From: Seohaeicola_A nanhaiensis
GTDB lineage: Bacteria; Pseudomonadota; Alphaproteobacteria; Rhodobacterales; Rhodobacteraceae
DNA: 64,000 nucleotides
Reading direction: 5' to 3'
Assembly (NCBI RefSeq): GCF_042654245.1
Contig: NZ_JBHSGI010000002.1
Span: 620,001-684,000 of the forward strand
This document shows positions 1 to 8,562 of the stretch, piece after piece. A program made the translations under genes and the position numbers. How positions within the stretch are numbered: position 1 is the first letter of the stretch; every line of letters starts with the position of its first letter. The notes beneath the pieces were generated by a model. That model was given only the letters and a program-made list of their open reading frames with translations, was not told the DNA's origin and did no database searches.

Positions 1-69
1 CCGTCCGTTTCGCCATCGAATGAAACCATCTGGGTCGGGCTTTACATCCGGTCAGCCGCAGGATCCGCC

Positions 70-993
70 ATGCCGAGACTTGCCTTCCTCTGCCATCTGC
101 CACCTGCCGCGGCGTTCTGCGTACTGAGCGCAGCCGCGCTTCACGCCCAGGCCGCCCGATACATGCTCGACCAATGCGCTGCCGCTGCGCAGACACATTT
201 CCAGGATCTCGAAGCACGCACCGAGATGCAGGACAACGGTCGGCGCACGGATGGAACCTATGCAATAAACGGACGCATCTTCCTCGAAACCCGCTTCGAG
301 GATTTCGCCTGCAGCTGGGACGCTTCGGGCGTGCATATGACCGAGTTTTTCGCTCAAGGTGCGTATCAAACCCCTTTTGCGCCGGAGCACCGGGCGAAAG
401 GCCCGGTTTCCGGCGGGCACGGCGGTCAGGTTCTGACCGTGACCGGAGTCGCCTCCAATGACGTGCTAAATGTCCGGTCTGGACCGTCAACGCATCATGG
501 CATCGTGGGAGCATTGTCGAACGGAAGCGCCGTCCGCAATCTCGGGTGTTTCCGGAAAGTCAGCAGCACGTGGTGCCGTATCCAGATGATGGATGACATG
601 CGCTCGCAAGGCTGGGTCAACGCACGATACCTTACTCCCGGCTCGGCCGTTCAACAGCCTTCGCGCCCGACCGAACCGCAGACGCGAACCGTCCGTGTCC
701 GTTTTGCGGTGGGCACTACGGGCGCAGTATACTCGGGCAAGCTCGAACCCGGTGGGTCGCTGCGCTATGTCCTGGGCGCGCTGAACCGTCAGACTCTGGT
801 CGTGCGCCTCAACGGATACGGCAGCGGACTGTCTTACCAAATCCTCAATCCAGACCGTAGCTTCCTCCTCGACCAGGTTCCGAGCGGGCAGGATTACCGC
901 GGAGAACTCTGGCAATCCGGCGACCACGTGATCGAGGTCATTAACCGCGGCGGCTCGGCGGCCGAGTTTTCCCTCTCTCTCGAAGCTTATTGA
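70..993 (+). CDS. Exported SH3-domain protein
   Basis: The protein has 307 residues. An N-terminal hydrophobic segment ending near AALHAQA (about residues 10-28) looks like a Sec signal peptide, so it probably works in the periplasm or envelope. Residues about 118-190 form a bacterial SH3 domain: the stretch around NVRSGPSTHHGIVGAL, then a Cys-containing middle and the closing GWVNARYL, are hallmarks. SH3b domains commonly bind peptidoglycan or act as adaptors. The C-terminal 95 residues, from VRVRFAVGTTG, look like a beta-rich domain of the kind seen in inhibitor-like or stress proteins; I cannot name it. The stop overlaps the start region of the next small gene, so they are probably co-transcribed. 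Fold call is good; function is unknown. Confidence 0.75.
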   Translation: MPRLAFLCHLPPAAAFCVLSAAALHAQAARYMLDQCAAAAQTHFQDLEARTEMQDNGRRTDGTYAINGRIFLETRFEDFACSWDASGVHMTEFFAQGAYQTPFAPEHRAKGPVSGGHGGQVLTVTGVASNDVLNVRSGPSTHHGIVGALSNGSAVRNLGCFRKVSSTWCRIQMMDDMRSQGWVNARYLTPGSAVQQPSRPTEPQTRTVRVRFAVGTTGAVYSGKLEPGGSLRYVLGALNRQTLVVRLNGYGSGLSYQILNPDRSFLLDQVPSGQDYRGELWQSGDHVIEVINRGGSAAEFSLSLEAY

Positions 994-995
994 CG

Positions 996-1268
996 ATGAC
1001 CCTTTGTCGTGCCGTTTTCTGGATCTTCGCTTTGCTCTACTTTCTTGCGTTAGCCTTGTTTCTGGTCGGCACCTTCGGGCTGTTCGGGCAGGAAAAGGAC
1101 CCTCTCTCGGGCGTCTTCCTGATACCACTTGGCCTGCCTTGGAACCACCTGCTCGACTTTCTGCCTGACATTATTCTCGCCTGGGCCGTCGCAGCGGCTC
1201 CGATTGTCAACCTCATCCTGCTCCGCGTGATCTGCGCCATGCTCACGCGATCCGGCAGGGCTTCTTGA
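996..1268 (+). CDS. Small membrane protein with two TM segments
   Basis: This predicted protein of about 90 residues has two hydrophobic stretches, VFWIFALLYFLALALFLVG near the N-terminus and IILAWAVAAAPIVNLILLR near the C-terminus. It should be an inner-membrane hairpin. A TTG codon 6 bases earlier overlaps the previous stop, but the ATG at 996 is the simpler start. The gene is packed between the SH3-protein gene and a lipoprotein gene on the same strand, which suggests a short envelope operon. I recognise no family and assign no function. Confidence 0.55.
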   Translation: MTLCRAVFWIFALLYFLALALFLVGTFGLFGQEKDPLSGVFLIPLGLPWNHLLDFLPDIILAWAVAAAPIVNLILLRVICAMLTRSGRAS

Positions 1269-1291
1269 TCGAAACTGGAAAGGAACCGGAA

Positions 1292-1591
1292 ATGACTTAT
1301 CGACTGCTCTTTGCCTGTGCCCTCGCCACGGCCACCCTGTCGGGCTGCCTGGAAGACTCTGAGCCTGCCGCCGGAATGCCCGCCGTGGGCAGCTCAACCG
1401 ATCTGACCGCCTTCCAGGGCGCGCGTGCGGGACAGGCGGAGATGGGCATCCAGGCACTGGGATATACCGCAATCCGCTCCAAGGGGCTGACCACTTGGTG
1501 GTTCAACCGCGAAACCGGCGCCTGCGCGCAGATCACCACTTCGGACGGGCGGTATTCCTCGGTTGTGATGTTGCCGGCACAGGATTGCTGA
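1292..1591 (+). CDS. Putative small lipoprotein
   Basis: I chose the ATG at 1292 rather than an upstream TTG because it gives a clean lipoprotein signal: MTYRLLFACALATATLSGC, with LSGC as lipobox and Cys as the lipidated residue. A purine-rich stretch (ggaaaggaaccggaa) precedes it as a plausible ribosome-binding site. The mature part is about 80 residues, with a WWFNRETGACAQITTSDGRY core and a terminal Cys, so a disulfide is possible. Similar short proteins with a conserved W-F-N...C...I core occur widely in Alphaproteobacteria without assigned function. It follows the two-TM gene with almost no gap. Confidence 0.6.
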   Translation: MTYRLLFACALATATLSGCLEDSEPAAGMPAVGSSTDLTAFQGARAGQAEMGIQALGYTAIRSKGLTTWWFNRETGACAQITTSDGRYSSVVMLPAQDC

Positions 1592-1611
1592 TCCTCGGGA
1601 GGAATTAAACA

Positions 1612-1893
1612 ATGGAACAGACCGTAGGAACGGGCGTGGGCCTGCTGGTCGGCCTGCTCATTGTCATTGTGTTCGGCGCGCTGGTCGGCTGGTTGGCGGG
1701 TCTTGTCGTCAAAGGTTCTGGCTTGGGCCTCGCCGGGGACATAGTTGTCGGAATTGCGGGCGCTTTCCTAGCCGGTTTCGTGTTGCCTCGGCTTGGGATC
1801 GGTGTGGACAGCGCCGTAGGCTCTATCATCGCCGCCGTGATTGGAGCCGTGGTTATCCTCCTGATCGTACGACTGATCCGGCGCGGTGCTTGA
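1612..1893 (+). CDS. GlsB/YeaQ/YmgE family stress-response membrane protein
   Basis: This 93-residue, very hydrophobic protein matches the transglycosylase-associated (GlsB/YeaQ/YmgE) family. It has three membrane segments and the family's glycine-rich signature, GWLAGLVVKGSGLGLAGDIV followed by GIAGAFLAGFVLPRLG. Usual family length is 80-90 residues, so it appears complete. Family members are inner-membrane proteins linked to general envelope stress; no enzymatic activity is established. The start is supported by ggaggaatt just upstream. It ends the run of small envelope genes on this strand. Confidence 0.85.
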   Translation: MEQTVGTGVGLLVGLLIVIVFGALVGWLAGLVVKGSGLGLAGDIVVGIAGAFLAGFVLPRLGIGVDSAVGSIIAAVIGAVVILLIVRLIRRGA

Positions 1894-2026
1894 AACGAGA
1901 CAGCTTTTTGTAAAGAGTCGTCGGTTCTCCAATAACATCTGAGCAGAAGTTGCGTGAACCAAATCCTTAGGAAGTCCAGAAGGTCGACGATCCACTGTCC
2001 CAGACATCAGTCTCGTATATTCCGCC

Positions 2027-2542
2027 TCACCCCGACGCTGCGCCCGGCAGAACCATCGCCCGGCCCAGCCATTGCAGCGACACCATCGGCAGATTGCCGT
2101 TGACGAACACCGCGCTGACCAGCGCTTCCAATCCTTCGCAGCGGAACGCCACGGGCCCCAGGCTAGTGCCTTCACCGTCGTTGGACCGTGCGTCTGAATA
2201 GCCATCGCACAGCGCGTGGATTCGCATCGCATAGGCGTTGGCGACACAGGTTTCCAAGCCGACGATCGTCTTCCAGCAGTCACGCCGGTCACGCACCCAG
2301 GCCCGTTCCGAGCACCTGAGTTCCTCCGCTCGCGGCTTGTCGACATTTGGCTCCCGCAGGGCCAATCCGTAGAGCCGCGACAGTTCCAGGTCGAGTTCCG
2401 CCAGCCCGTCGTTCCGGCAGATCGCGCTCACGGCTTCGCAGTCCGACTTGGCGCAATCGAGTGAAGGCGAGACATTCTGCGCTGAGGAAAAGCCCGCGGT
2501 ACAGACTATCGCACTCGAGACGATCATAGTTAAACGGACCAT
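2027..2542 (-). CDS. LprI-like exported protein with MliC-like tail (possible frameshift)
   Basis: The 171-residue product has a signal peptide (to about residue 22), then a Cys-rich region resembling the lysozyme-inhibitor LprI N-terminal domain (DUF1311): repeated Cys, LELSRLY, and a W-x-R-RDCW motif. The C-terminal part (FRCEGLEALVSAVF, then RAMVLP) resembles the start of an MliC lysozyme-inhibitor domain, but the frame stops soon after. In the neighbouring frame the sequence continues EAEYTRLMSG, so a one-base shift near 2030 may have shortened the protein. Proteins of this type sit in the periplasm and may inhibit host or competitor lysozyme. It starts 10 bases after the stop of the next gene, as in an operon. 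Confidence 0.6.
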   Translation of the reverse strand: MVRLTMIVSSAIVCTAGFSSAQNVSPSLDCAKSDCEAVSAICRNDGLAELDLELSRLYGLALREPNVDKPRAEELRCSERAWVRDRRDCWKTIVGLETCVANAYAMRIHALCDGYSDARSNDGEGTSLGPVAFRCEGLEALVSAVFVNGNLPMVSLQWLGRAMVLPGAASG

Positions 2543-2552
2543 TCAACTCGGC

Positions 2553-2975
2553 TCAGCTATAATTGAAATGTATGACCTTCCCATGCCGCACCGGGCATTG
2601 GACGAGGCTCGTGTTGTGACCGTAGCTGTAGTAGCCGGTGCCATGGAAGACGACGTGGGTGATATCGCCCTGCACGTAGACCTCGCGGACTCCTTCAAGA
2701 CGGAAATCCCATCCGCCCGCCCTGGCGGCGATCCTCTCACCGTTGTGGATACACGCGCCGACGGTATTCTCGTCCCTGTGGACCTGGGGATGTGGCTTGT
2801 ATTCCTCATAGCCCCGCTGGTGCTGATGCTTGGCATTGGCGTTGCCTATCACTCCAAGAGCAACGATTCCGGCAATGGCCTTCGCCGCGTTGTCTGAGGT
2901 TTCGTTCGCCATGACCGACCCGACCTGCCCAGCCAGCGTCATGCAAATGAGACAGGTGTTGGAAAAACGTGACAT
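2553..2975 (-). CDS. Exported hypothetical protein
   Basis: The product has 140 residues with an N-terminal hydrophobic segment, LICMTLAGQVGSVMA, as a likely signal sequence. A second apolar stretch, AIAGIVALGVIGNA, follows a short NETSDNAAK linker, after which there is a His-rich stretch. The C-terminal half has two Cys residues (ACIHNG and VQCPV) that could pair, and a GYYSYG motif. The start is well supported: ccggaggtcacc precedes the ATG. This architecture recurs in Rhodobacteraceae hypothetical proteins, but I know no function. It is probably co-transcribed with the LprI-like gene 10 bases downstream. Confidence 0.55.
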   Translation of the reverse strand: MSRFSNTCLICMTLAGQVGSVMANETSDNAAKAIAGIVALGVIGNANAKHQHQRGYEEYKPHPQVHRDENTVGACIHNGERIAARAGGWDFRLEGVREVYVQGDITHVVFHGTGYYSYGHNTSLVQCPVRHGKVIHFNYS

Positions 2976-3342
2976 GGTGACCTCCGGTCAAATGGAGTTG
3001 CATCCCGAGGCTCCCATCCAACTTGGTGGCTGTCTATCCAGATTGCGAATCGCGCATACTGATCCTTCTAAGCAGCCCAACCTCGTGGAAGCCGCGGGGA
3101 CGCGATCCGTCAGATTTCCGCCTATTTATCCTACCGGCTATGAACGACAGAGGAACCAGACCACATGACCACCTGGGGGCGGCATAAAAGCTAGCACACT
3201 GAGATATTTATGAAACTTCCGAGCGCTGTGACTTTCTGCCTGGTTTTCTCCACGTAGCATGGCCAGCAGTCGAAAGTTTTGAATTCGTTACCGCACCTGG
3301 GCTAGGATTGAAGCATATGTATCCAGCAGTCGTCCAAGCCAG
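2976..3342. other. Divergent intergenic region, no gene seen
   Basis: These 367 bases separate the minus-strand hypothetical gene from the plus-strand AraC gene and must hold both promoters. I see no convincing ORF, RNA gene or strong hairpin. AraC-family regulators often bind in such divergent regions, but I cannot point to an operator. Confidence 0.4.
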
Positions 3343-4275
3343 ATGCCATATTCATTCAGACAACTCGACTGGAACAGTTCGCCCGAGTCCTTGACCCGGT
3401 CCTACCTGTTTAGCGAAACCACCGCATTCAGCTTTGCCACAGAGAAAGGTGTTCTTCAGACCCACAGCTTTTCGGTCGAAGATGCGGGGCTGAGTATATC
3501 CCGCGTGACCTCGACTGGTCACGACATCGCCCTGACGGAGTCCAAGCGTGTCACCCTCATTCTGCCTTTCGTAGGCGAAATCAAAGTGGGCATTGGAGGA
3601 ATGGGACTGTCCGCAAACCCATCGGGCGCTCTCCTTATCTTGCCCAACCACCGCAAGACGCGCGTGATTGCCGATGCAAGGATGCCGTATCAGGCCTATG
3701 TCGTGATGCTCCCGGTTGGTTTGCTCCCATCAGGTGCCGACACCGGCATCATCGATCGCAACCTGGCGCTCCGTTCTGAGAGTTTGGACAAGCTGCACGT
3801 GCATCTCCGGCTCATCTTTTCCAGCGTGGAATATGGCAAGCGTCATAAATTCTGCGGCCCCGCCAACGCAGAATATGTCCTCAGCTTGTTCGAGGATGCG
3901 ACTGGGCGAACTGACCATCCAAAGAGGTTCCCGGCTTTGCGCGGCGGAGCACGTGTACAGGCGCGAGCCGAGGACTTCATACGCGCAAATTTCTCCCGCC
4001 CGTTGACAATGGCGGAAATCGCCGAGAGCGCGGGCATATCAGTCCGCCGTCTGCAGCTTGTGTTCCGCAGCATATCGGGGTCGACACCATACCACGCGCT
4101 AAATCTCGCCCGTATGGAAGCGGCACGCATGCACTTGCTGGACCCCAATGAAGGGAGAAGCGTCACCGAGATCGCCTTCGATTGCGGCTTCACCCACCTG
4201 AGCCGCTTCGCCGCCGCTTATCGCGAACGCTACGGACAGCATCCGAGCTCTACTCTACGTGCCTCAAAACACTAG
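3343..4275 (+). CDS. AraC family transcriptional regulator
   Basis: The 310-residue protein has the C-terminal AraC/XylS DNA-binding domain at about residues 205-305. Both helix-turn-helix motifs are visible: LTMAEIAESAGISVRRLQLVF and VTEIAFDCGFTHLSRFAAAY, the latter followed by the usual YG-P spacing (RYGQHPSSTLR). The N-terminal 190 residues look like the cupin-like effector domain of the AraC-binding-like (AraC_binding_2) type. The effector is unknown. It stands alone between a divergent hypothetical gene and an IS remnant, so there is no clear target operon. Confidence 0.85.
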   Translation: MPYSFRQLDWNSSPESLTRSYLFSETTAFSFATEKGVLQTHSFSVEDAGLSISRVTSTGHDIALTESKRVTLILPFVGEIKVGIGGMGLSANPSGALLILPNHRKTRVIADARMPYQAYVVMLPVGLLPSGADTGIIDRNLALRSESLDKLHVHLRLIFSSVEYGKRHKFCGPANAEYVLSLFEDATGRTDHPKRFPALRGGARVQARAEDFIRANFSRPLTMAEIAESAGISVRRLQLVFRSISGSTPYHALNLARMEAARMHLLDPNEGRSVTEIAFDCGFTHLSRFAAAYRERYGQHPSSTLRASKH

Positions 4276-4333
4276 GTCCCCACCCGTCATGCACTAAGAC
4301 TGAAACCGGACCACTCGATTGGGGCAGGTCAGT

Positions 4334-4497
4334 CCTCGACGTTCCGGAGTGACAGCGGGAACCGGATGTACATCATCACCGCCAGGCGGATAACTTCGGG
4401 GCTGCTGCGAAAGCCCTTGAACGGGTTGGGTTTGGTCATGTGCCGACGCTACGTGGCCGCCATGCCCGTCTCAACCGGAATCCTTCTGACAACACCC
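4334..4497 (-). mobile_element. IS6-family insertion sequence remnant (right end and transposase N-terminus)
   Basis: Reading leftward from 4439, the sequence encodes MTKPNPFKGFRSSPEVIRLA, then MMYIRFPLSLRNVED and a stop. This is the start of an IS6/IS26-type DDE transposase (full length about 230 residues), so only about 35 residues remain. Upstream of the ATG, at about 4487-4497, the sequence reads as GGGTGTTGTCA outward, which fits an IS6-type terminal inverted repeat. It is related to, but distinct from, the larger IS6 remnant at 19.9-20.7 kb. The element is inactive. Confidence 0.75.
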
Positions 4498-4522
4498 AGA
4501 TTTGCCATGGACGGCAGGGCCG

Positions 4523-5497
4523 TCATCGTGAATGAAGCACCAGGGCTGCTCTGTAAGCTGGGTTCCCGTAGCTAGCCATCTCGATAAGGCGCTCTAGCCG
4601 AACCGGCATGCAATCTACGTCGCACACGGTCTCGTCATCCTCGGGTTCGGCCCATGGATCGTTGATGAGGAACACGCCATCCAGCTCAGCATGAACAAGT
4701 ATCCAGTGTGGCGCGTGATGATCATGGGTATGGCACTGATCAATCAAGAGCACCACTTGTGCACCGCTTCTGACTGCGGCAGTCAGTTCCTCGGCCGAGA
4801 GTGCGCGGCGATGCACAGGCAGACTTCGGTCGGCCTCCTCCTTGAAACCAGTCTGGACGAAGCGCATGAGATCCCGTTTCGCCTCGGTATCTGCCCGGTC
4901 CAACAGGATCGGACCTTCGCTGTCAAAGAATATCTCGGGCTTGAGACCCTGCCGTGCAGCTGCAAGTGCGAGACCATAGGGATCGCACCCGCCAGGACCC
5001 GTCAAACCAATCACCGTCGTAGCTTCACGCCATAGGGTCATCTCCTGCATGCGTGTCACAGACTCGCCCAATGCCATTGCGATGGAGACCGGGCCGCAGG
5101 TGAAGCCGGTGGTCTGGATAAAGCGGCCGGTCTGGTGCTGGCTGCGTATCGCGTCGCCGATCCAACGCTGCGCATACCCGCGGCCTGTGTCGATCAGGCC
5201 AAGGGCGTCGATAGCGTCCGCCTGATCTTCGTTCGCGCGGATCAGCCTGGCGTCGCTGGCCTTAGCGAAGGCCTGCACACGGTCCGCCAACGCCAGCCTG
5301 TCGTGAGGTTGGCAGGTCCATTCTGCGAGCATCAGCATCTCCGATGTTCGCCGCCTGCGCAGAAGCGCCCGCGCGATACCCCCTGAGCCGGCAAAACCGA
5401 CAGCGTGGAGATGCGCTGCGTTGGGCCGCCCCTTCGGGAGGTCTTCGCAAAGATGCGGATCGAGCAGCAACTCTTGCAGGTTCGTCTTGTCCGTCAT
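4523..5497 (-). CDS. C39-like cysteine peptidase family protein (DUF3335 type)
   Basis: The ATG at 5497 overlaps the stop of the upstream deacylase (ATGA), so I prefer it to an earlier in-frame ATG. The product has 324 residues. A papain-like peptidase C39 domain lies in the C-terminal two thirds, with candidate catalytic residues Cys134 in TGFTCGPVS, His264 in HAPHWILVH and Asp280 in INDPW. The N-terminal 110 residues contain an IARALLRRRRTSEMLMLAEW segment seen in the DUF3335 group. There is no signal peptide, so it should act in the cytosol. It is the last gene of a peptide-transporter operon, which suggests it cleaves an imported peptide or amide; that role is inferred. Confidence 0.7.
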   Translation of the reverse strand: MTDKTNLQELLLDPHLCEDLPKGRPNAAHLHAVGFAGSGGIARALLRRRRTSEMLMLAEWTCQPHDRLALADRVQAFAKASDARLIRANEDQADAIDALGLIDTGRGYAQRWIGDAIRSQHQTGRFIQTTGFTCGPVSIAMALGESVTRMQEMTLWREATTVIGLTGPGGCDPYGLALAAARQGLKPEIFFDSEGPILLDRADTEAKRDLMRFVQTGFKEEADRSLPVHRRALSAEELTAAVRSGAQVVLLIDQCHTHDHHAPHWILVHAELDGVFLINDPWAEPEDDETVCDVDCMPVRLERLIEMASYGNPAYRAALVLHSR

Positions 5498-6489
5498 GAT
5501 GGAAACTCCGAGGCGAGATGGGCAAGGCAATCGCCACGCTGTGCGAGCCCTGGATGACGCAGACAGAACACGGTGCCGCCGTTTCGGAAGAACTGATCGA
5601 CCGGAACGGTGGCGAGGTCATCAATGCTCCAGATCCGCCCGCACAGCGCACCGGCCGCGACCCGGTCTCCAAGATCGACGAGAGGCTCGAAAACGCCTGA
5701 AGAAGTTGCGTAGACGTAATCGTCCCGTCCGGCCACACGATAGCACTTTCCGGGCGGCACCTGTTCTAGCGGCTCACCAAGCAGACCCCAATGAACCAGC
5801 AACCGCCGCAGCCCCCGTTCCGCGATCTCGATTCCCGCACGCGACACAGATCCGCCTCCGCCAAACTCGCCACCGAGCGATGGAACGCGCTGACGATTAG
5901 CCTCTGCTGTCGACAGACGCGGGTCGGGGGAATGATCCCAGACAAGGATTCTATTGCTGCCGAAGACCCGGGCAGCCTCCAGTGACGAAGCATCAAGCTC
6001 TGCGTCATTGCTGCGGCGCATGGAGACGAAAGGCAGATATTGCAGGGATGCCCCCCCAGCGTGCAGATCATGGAAGAAATCCGACATCGGCAGCAACACA
6101 GTGGAAACGTAGTGCGCGATGGCAGCAGTAGGTCCGCTCGAAGCATCGCCGGGATAGGCACGATTGAGGTTGCCGCCGTCTTCGGGTGAGGTGCGTAGTC
6201 CAGCGCGAAACGCGGGTGAATTGAGCATTGGCAATGCGATGATCCGACCTCGGACCTGATCCGGGGTCAGCGTCCGCAAGAGCCGGCGGATTGCCAGCGG
6301 CCCCTCGTATTCGTCGCCGTGCGTGCCACCGGTCAGAAGCACAGTGGGTCCGGGCCCGCCGGACAACACAGCAACTGGAATAGTGAGAACACCATATGCA
6401 GAACGATGAACGGAATGGGGCAGGCAAATATCTCCGGTCTGGAAGCCTGGGCGGTCATAGTCCACGGTTGCCCACATCTGCGTGGTCAT
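5494..6489 (-). CDS. Succinylglutamate desuccinylase/aspartoacylase-type deacylase (DoeB-like)
   Basis: This 331-residue protein belongs to the zinc-dependent M14/AstE-AspA family. The zinc ligands are His57 and Glu60 in GGTHGDEYEG and His143 in FFHDLHAGG; ALPMLNSPAFRAGLR and GGNLNRAYPG are conserved substrate-pocket motifs. Family members remove an acyl group from N-acyl amino acids; DoeB, which deacetylates N-acetyl-diaminobutyrate during ectoine breakdown, is the closest named type. No ectoine hydrolase gene is next to it, so the substrate here is open. Its ATG overlaps the stop of the upstream ATPase gene and its stop overlaps the C39 gene, so all three are translated together. Confidence 0.8.
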   Translation of the reverse strand: MTTQMWATVDYDRPGFQTGDICLPHSVHRSAYGVLTIPVAVLSGGPGPTVLLTGGTHGDEYEGPLAIRRLLRTLTPDQVRGRIIALPMLNSPAFRAGLRTSPEDGGNLNRAYPGDASSGPTAAIAHYVSTVLLPMSDFFHDLHAGGASLQYLPFVSMRRSNDAELDASSLEAARVFGSNRILVWDHSPDPRLSTAEANRQRVPSLGGEFGGGGSVSRAGIEIAERGLRRLLVHWGLLGEPLEQVPPGKCYRVAGRDDYVYATSSGVFEPLVDLGDRVAAGALCGRIWSIDDLATVPVDQFFRNGGTVFCLRHPGLAQRGDCLAHLASEFPS

Positions 6490-7541
6490 GGTGTCATTCC
6501 TTCGGCAAGCTTTACGCGGCCTTCAGCGGCGCGGCGATAGAGTTCCAGTGCTGAAGATAGTCGTGGTGGCGCCTGAAGTTCTTCGACGGCAGGCGGCGGC
6601 AATTCCCCCGCGCGCCAGCACGCTGCGGAATGTGGCATGTCTTCCAGATGCGGCCGGCGTTTGGCACAGATATCGGTTGCATGCGCGCATCGCGTGCGAA
6701 AACCGCATCCGGTCGGGATGGCAAGTGGACTGGGAACCTCGCCTTCCACCGTTTTGCTGGACATTTTGCTGCGCGGCAACGGCCGGGGTGTCGCCGCCAG
6801 CAATGCACGTGTGTAGGGATGGCGTGGCGTATCGAACACGGATTCTGTTGGACCCTGTTCGACGATCCTGCCCAGATACATCACTGCAACGCGGTCAGAG
6901 ATGTGGCGAACCAGGGACAGACCATGCGAGATGAACAGGAGCCCGATGCGCGTTTCGGTCTGGATCTCCCTGAGAAGATTGGCGATCTGCGCCTGAACAG
7001 AGACATCCAACGCCGAGACCGCCTCATCCGCCACTATCATTTCGGGTTCGGCCGCCAGTGCGCGTGCCAGTGCAACACGCTGCCTTTGCCCACCCGACAG
7101 CGCGTGCGGATAGCGTGTTGCCAGCTCAGGACGAAGGCCGACCCGTTCGAGGAGAGACCTGACCCTTTCGCCTGCCCAACGGCGTTCGACAAGACCATGC
7201 AGAATAGCGGGTTCGGCGATCAACGCGCCAACTGTCATGGAAGGGTTCAACGAACCGAACGGATCCTGAAACACGATCTGGATCTGACGGGCTCTTTCCC
7301 GGCCCCGAAGCGCAGGGCGATTGTTGACGCGCAGGCCTCCTGCACTTGGTTTGTCGAGCCCTGCCACGATGCGGCCCAGAGTGGACTTGCCACAACCGGA
7401 TTCCCCAACCAGCGCAAGTGTTTCGCCGGCGTCCAGCTTCAGGTCGACGCCATCGAGCGCCTTGAGAACGTGGGCAGGGCCGAACAGGCCATTGCGCAAC
7501 CGGAACTCCCTCGACACTCCTTCGACTTCCAGAAGCGTCAT
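6486..7541 (-). CDS. Dipeptide/oligopeptide ABC transporter ATP-binding protein (DppF-like)
   Basis: The ATG at 7541 overlaps the stop of the preceding ATPase gene; longer in-frame starts would run deep into that gene. The 351-residue protein has Walker A GESGCGKST, signature LSGGQRQR, Walker B MIVADE and the H-loop FISHGLS. The C-terminal oligopeptide/dipeptide extension contains the Cys motif CGFRTRCAHATDIC, which fits an OppF/DppF-type subunit with an iron-sulfur site. It hydrolyses ATP with its partner encoded just upstream to drive import of a peptide-like solute. The natural substrate is not evident. Confidence 0.9.
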   Translation of the reverse strand: MTLLEVEGVSREFRLRNGLFGPAHVLKALDGVDLKLDAGETLALVGESGCGKSTLGRIVAGLDKPSAGGLRVNNRPALRGRERARQIQIVFQDPFGSLNPSMTVGALIAEPAILHGLVERRWAGERVRSLLERVGLRPELATRYPHALSGGQRQRVALARALAAEPEMIVADEAVSALDVSVQAQIANLLREIQTETRIGLLFISHGLSLVRHISDRVAVMYLGRIVEQGPTESVFDTPRHPYTRALLAATPRPLPRSKMSSKTVEGEVPSPLAIPTGCGFRTRCAHATDICAKRRPHLEDMPHSAACWRAGELPPPAVEELQAPPRLSSALELYRRAAEGRVKLAEGMTP

Positions 7542-8545
7542 GGCATCGACCCCAGCATGGTCATCAAAGGCGCGTGGTGGCATGCTACAGCGCGCGTGGA
7601 CTCCAAAAAACGCATTCGTGGCTGTTCTTGGACGCAACGGCTGTCCGCGAAAGGACATCGCGGGTGAAAGTGACAGCCAGAAGGGAGGCTTCGGAGATCT
7701 GGAACAGTGCCCGCGATCGAGAGGAGTGGCCGCCCTCGAGGGGTCAGCTCGGGAAGCGAGCCCATAAGACCCAGCGTATAGGGGTGTTCGGGGCAGTCGA
7801 AGAGATCGGCCGCCGCCGCCGTTTCGACCAGCCGACCCGCATAGAGGACCGCCACTCGATCGGCCATCTCGGCGACTACACCCATGTCGTGAGTAATGAA
7901 GATGGTGGCCGTTCCAGTCTCGTTCGCGAGATCCCGGATCAGGTCGAGGATCTGCGCCTGCACGGTCACATCGAGGGCTGTCGTCGGTTCGTCGGCGATC
8001 AGAAGACGTGGGCGATGGATGAGCGCCATTGCGATCAGGGCGCGTTGGCGCATACCGCCAGAGAGTTCGTGTGGATAGGCCTGCGCGCGGATCTCGGCAT
8101 CCGGGATGCGCGTTGCAGCCAGCGCCGCGACAGCACGGTCGCGCGCACGGGCCAATGGCATCGGATCGTGAAGAAGAATGGCCTCGACCAGCTGATCGCC
8201 AATCCGGCGCACGGGGTTTAATGCCGTGGCCGGTTCCTGAAAGATCATCGCCATATCGCGTCCGCGAAGGCGCCGGCGCGCGGCCTGCGCGATTGCGGTC
8301 AGTTCGGTGCCGCCGAAGCTCATTTCGGTCGCTTCGATGCGCGCAGCAGGAGGCAAAAGTCCCATCAAAGCGAGTGCGAGAACCGACTTACCCGAACCGC
8401 TCTCCCCGACCACGGCCAATGTCTCTCCGGGTCTGATCGCGAGACTGACGGCCTCGAGTGCCGGCAGTGGGCCGGCGGCGGTGCAGAAGGTCACGGACAG
8501 GTCCCGCACATTCAGCAGGGGCGGCGCCGGTGTCACCTCGGGCAT
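7538..8545 (-). CDS. Dipeptide/oligopeptide ABC transporter ATP-binding protein (DppD-like)
   Basis: I place the start at the ATG at 8545, giving MPEVTPAPPLLNVRDLSV, 18 bases beyond the permease stop. The 335-residue protein carries Walker A GESGSGKSV, signature LSGGMRQR, Walker B LLIADEPTTALD and the H-loop ITHDMGVVAEMAD. The C-terminal CHFHPRCPFADSRC motif marks the peptide/nickel subfamily. It pairs with the DppF-like ATPase downstream, with which it overlaps by four bases. A much longer in-frame ORF upstream is only the antisense-like shadow of the permease gene. Confidence 0.9.
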   Translation of the reverse strand: MPEVTPAPPLLNVRDLSVTFCTAAGPLPALEAVSLAIRPGETLAVVGESGSGKSVLALALMGLLPPAARIEATEMSFGGTELTAIAQAARRRLRGRDMAMIFQEPATALNPVRRIGDQLVEAILLHDPMPLARARDRAVAALAATRIPDAEIRAQAYPHELSGGMRQRALIAMALIHRPRLLIADEPTTALDVTVQAQILDLIRDLANETGTATIFITHDMGVVAEMADRVAVLYAGRLVETAAAADLFDCPEHPYTLGLMGSLPELTPRGRPLLSIAGTVPDLRSLPSGCHFHPRCPFADSRCVQEQPRMRFLESTRAVACHHAPLMTMLGSMP

Positions 8546-8562
8546 GATCGTCGCGTTCGGAT

